DNA of 41,946 nt from Alkalicoccobacillus porphyridii. Its GTDB lineage: Bacteria > Bacillota > Bacilli > Bacillales > Bacillaceae_D. The stretch spans positions 1 through 41,946 of the forward strand of contig NZ_VLXZ01000020.1 in NCBI RefSeq assembly GCF_007293315.1, written 5' to 3'. This document shows positions 40,535 through 41,946 of this stretch, piece by piece. The translations under genes were made by a program, and so were the position numbers. The notes under the pieces were generated by a model, which searched no databases, was not told the DNA's origin, and saw only the letters and a list, made by a program, of their open reading frames with translations. Within the stretch, counting starts at the first letter, position 1. Each line of letters opens with the position of its first letter.

Positions 40535-41155
40535 TCAAGTAGAATGTGTTTCTTCAGGCTCGGGATGAAAAGTAGACGGAACATCTGGCACACTGTGGCA
40601 GCTTCGACATCTTGGTTCATATGATTCAGACGCCCCTACTAATATGACTGGATCATGATAAGAGGCGGGTTCTCCATTAATTAATCGCTGAGTTCGACTG
40701 GCTGAACCAGAACAACACGCGCATACTGCTTGAAGCTTTGTGACCTGCTCCGCAATCGCCATCAGTCTCATAGTGGGACCAAACGGCTCTCCACGAAAAT
40801 CAAGATCCAACCCGGCACAAATGACACGTTTCCCTGCATCAGCAAGCTGGCTGGCGACTGAGATAATGTCCTCATCAAAGAACTGTACTTCGTCAATCGC
40901 TACAACCGAGGTGTCTTCATCCACAGCCTCAAGCAATTCGGAAGCTTTTGAAACGGGTTCTGCCCAGACCTTGTTTCCATTGTGGGACACAACCTCTTCT
41001 ACACTATAACGGTTATCCAGTAGAGGCTTAAACACCTGAGCCTTCAATTTACCGAATCCCACACGACGCACACGACGAATGAGCTCCTCACTTTTACCCG
41101 AGAACATTCCTCCGCATATCACTTCTAGTTGACCTTCATGATTATGATTCGACAT
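40535..41155 (-). CDS. tdk: Thymidine kinase
   Basis: 206 residues from the ATG at 41155 (AGGTGGG upstream); the frame extends to 41209 but that part has no ribosome site and no family resemblance. Salvage enzyme: thymidine plus ATP gives dTMP. P-loop [11 protein letters not shown], Walker B-like [11 protein letters not shown], and zinc-binding cysteines in VCACC and CRSC. Type II TK1-like family. Neighbour of rpmE as in B. subtilis. Confidence 0.96.
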   Translation of the reverse strand: MSNHNHEGQLEVICGGMFSGKSEELIRRVRRVGFGKLKAQVFKPLLDNRYSVEEVVSHNGNKVWAEPVSKASELLEAVDEDTSVVAIDEVQFFDEDIISVASQLADAGKRVICAGLDLDFRGEPFGPTMRLMAIAEQVTKLQAVCACCSGSASRTQRLINGEPASYHDPVILVGASESYEPRCRSCHSVPDVPSTFHPEPEETHST

Positions 41156-41257
41156 GTGTTCCCACCTAACTCTTCCTTTTATGATACGATACCGCACTTT
41201 TTTAGACATGTATAGACTTTGTTTTTATTGTCACTCATATGTATAGACAGAAAAAAA

Positions 41258-41279
41258 GCAGGCAAGAAACCTGCCCGCT
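41258..41279 (-). terminator. Rho-independent terminator of the L31 gene
   Basis: On the minus strand, AGCGGGCAGG pairs with CTTGCCTGCT, including G-T pairs, followed by TTTTTT. Confidence 0.87.
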
Positions 41280-41286
41280 ATATTTC

Positions 41287-41529
41287 TTATAGGTTGTATT
41301 TCTTTTTGAAACGGTCAACACGTCCGCCCACATCGTTAAGCTTCTGCTTACCAGTGTAGAACGGGTGAGAATCAGAGCTGATCTCAACTTTAAGAAGTGG
41401 GTAAGTGTTACCATCTTCCCATTCAATTGTTTCAGCAGATCCTTTTGTAGAACCACTCAAAAATTTGAAGCCTGTGCTTGTGTCTAAAAAGACAACCTTT
41501 TGGTAATTAGGATGGATATCCTGTTTCAT
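41287..41529 (-). CDS. rpmE2: 50S ribosomal protein L31 type B (zinc-independent)
   Basis: 80 residues, [20 protein letters not shown] through FKKKYNL. It has no cysteine at all, so it is the type B (C-) form that does not bind zinc. Length of about 80 also fits type B. In B. subtilis the locus next to tdk carries the zinc-binding type A form and the type B gene is elsewhere under Zur. Here the type B gene occupies the housekeeping position, with a strong constitutive-looking promoter and no visible Zur operator. Confidence 0.93.
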   Translation of the reverse strand: MKQDIHPNYQKVVFLDTSTGFKFLSGSTKGSAETIEWEDGNTYPLLKVEISSDSHPFYTGKQKLNDVGGRVDRFKKKYNL

Positions 41530-41591
41530 AATCTTTCATCTCCCTTTTGCCCTGAATCTCTTCGAAACAGAGTTTCTTCACGCACGGTAGA

Positions 41592-41620
41592 ATTATATCA
41601 AGTCGACGCCTGAAAATCAA
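41592..41620 (-). promoter_or_regulatory. Sigma-A promoter of rpmE2
   Basis: On the minus strand, TTGATT, 17 bp, TATAAT. It lies 63 bp before the ATG. The leader carries a small GAAACTCTGTTTC inverted repeat. Confidence 0.82.
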
Positions 41621-41644
41621 GATGAATTATTCATTCGACTGAGG

Positions 41645-41871
41645 ATCTCGCTCCGTCTGAAATTCCCCGTGGTTAGCTGATGCGCGATTTTGCATAGCCT
41701 GCGCTCGGAAAAATTGAGAATGCGCGGAACTTCACTTTAAATGCGCGATCTTGATTAAAATGTGCGCGCAGATGGGTTACACTGGGCGCCGCCTCTCGCA
41801 TCATCTCCGCTACCGCTAATGCGCGATTTTACATAGCCTGTGCTCGAAAAAATCGAGAATGCGCGGAACGG
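41645..41871. repeat. Intergenic array A8, core ATGCGCGA every ~20 bp, with a 54-bp duplication
   Basis: GCGCGA-type or GCGCTC-type cores occur at about 41682, 41701, 41722, 41743, 41764, 41786, 41805, 41821, 41840 and 41861, mostly 19-21 bp apart. A segment of about 54 bp (about 41678-41730) recurs almost unchanged at about 41817-41870, 139 bp (about seven pitches) away. The array ends abruptly at the IS3-type sequence. The core resembles that of A5. Confidence 0.8.
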
Positions 41872-41946
41872 TAGTGACCCCTAAAAGTTAGAGTTTTTGT
41901 TATGCAGTTGTTTGGCTGGTTTGAGTTCGGTATTGTACCGGACTTA
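41872..41946 (-). mobile_element. 3' end of an IS3-family insertion sequence
   Basis: From about 41875 the sequence TGACCCCTAAAAGTTAGAG looks like a terminal inverted repeat of the IS3 family, with a transposase reading frame ending just inside it. The element continues past the window. Its insertion point is in array A8, directly after the second copy of the 54-bp segment. The exact edge and the target duplication cannot be fixed without the other end. Confidence 0.75.
41900..41946 (-). CDS. IS3-family transposase OrfB, C-terminal fragment (cut by window edge)
   Basis: The minus-strand frame reads SPVQYRTQTSQTTA and stop. The SPVQYR stretch is the typical end of IS3/IS150-type OrfB (DDE integrase domain). 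Only the last 14 codons are inside the window. Whether the full element is intact cannot be seen. Confidence 0.82.
   Translation of the reverse strand, partial: SPVQYRTQTSQTTA

Noticed and set aside
41530-41640. Zur operator upstream of rpmE2
   Set aside because: No TAAATCGTAATnATTACG-like palindrome is present; only a sigma-A promoter and a small GAAAC/GTTTC inverted repeat are seen.

Overview
The window comes from a spore-forming Bacillaceae chromosome, most likely an alkaliphile. Its backbone follows the oriC-proximal Bacillus subtilis gene order: spoIIQ, spoIID, murA, ywmB, ywzB, the atp operon, upp, glyA, ywlG, rpiB, ywlE, mntP, ywlC, ywlB, spoIIR, prmC, prfA, tdk and rpmE. Nearly all of it is on the minus strand. 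The alkaliphile call rests on the ATP synthase. Subunit c has a PxxExxP ion-site motif and an alanine-rich replacement of the usual GxGxGxG helix, and subunit a has Lys where neutralophiles have Gly. Both match the known alkaliphilic Bacillus pattern.

Layout. 1-2550: a NERD-domain gene lying inside a large tandem-repeat field. 2600-7340: sporulation and cell-wall genes. 7660-10710: an apparent insertion between ywzB and atpC, holding a BCCT transporter, a second NERD-domain gene and another repeat array. 10790-17930: the complete ATP synthase operon with a good sigma-A promoter. 18180-20430: a Vpr-like secreted subtilase. 20930-31470: nucleotide, one-carbon, translation-factor and signalling genes (upp, glyA, rpiB, a chemoreceptor, the arginine phosphatase YwlE, mntP, ywlC, ywlB, spoIIR, prmC, prfA). 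31555-40370: an accessory metabolic block with a membrane protein, the glucose PTS and its antiterminator GlcT, a CoA-disulfide-reductase-type flavoprotein, and a sulfonate-type ABC transporter with a glyoxalase-fold partner. 40535-41530: tdk and a zinc-free type B L31. The window ends in the 3' end of an IS3-family transposase.

The most unusual feature is a set of eight intergenic arrays (about 1-885, 1988-2545, 10411-10712, 20551-20645, 20680-20835, 26745-26957, 32049-32365, 41645-41871). Each has its own core motif, yet all have nearly the same pitch of 20-21 bp, often organised into 41-bp (20+21) or 62-bp (20+21+21) higher-order units. Five lie just beyond the rho-independent terminator of a minus-strand gene. 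Two paralogous proteins (NERD nuclease-like domain, zinc ribbon, probable C-terminal helix-turn-helix) are encoded within or beside arrays. One array is interrupted by the IS3-type element. I know of no described function for such same-pitch, different-sequence arrays. A role for the NERD proteins in making or reading them is only a hypothesis.

Two clusters of DnaA-box-like sequences are also visible: one upstream of spoIIQ (three boxes exactly 20 bp apart) and one between ywlC and ywlB. The second agrees with the DnaA-box cluster known at ywlC in B. subtilis.
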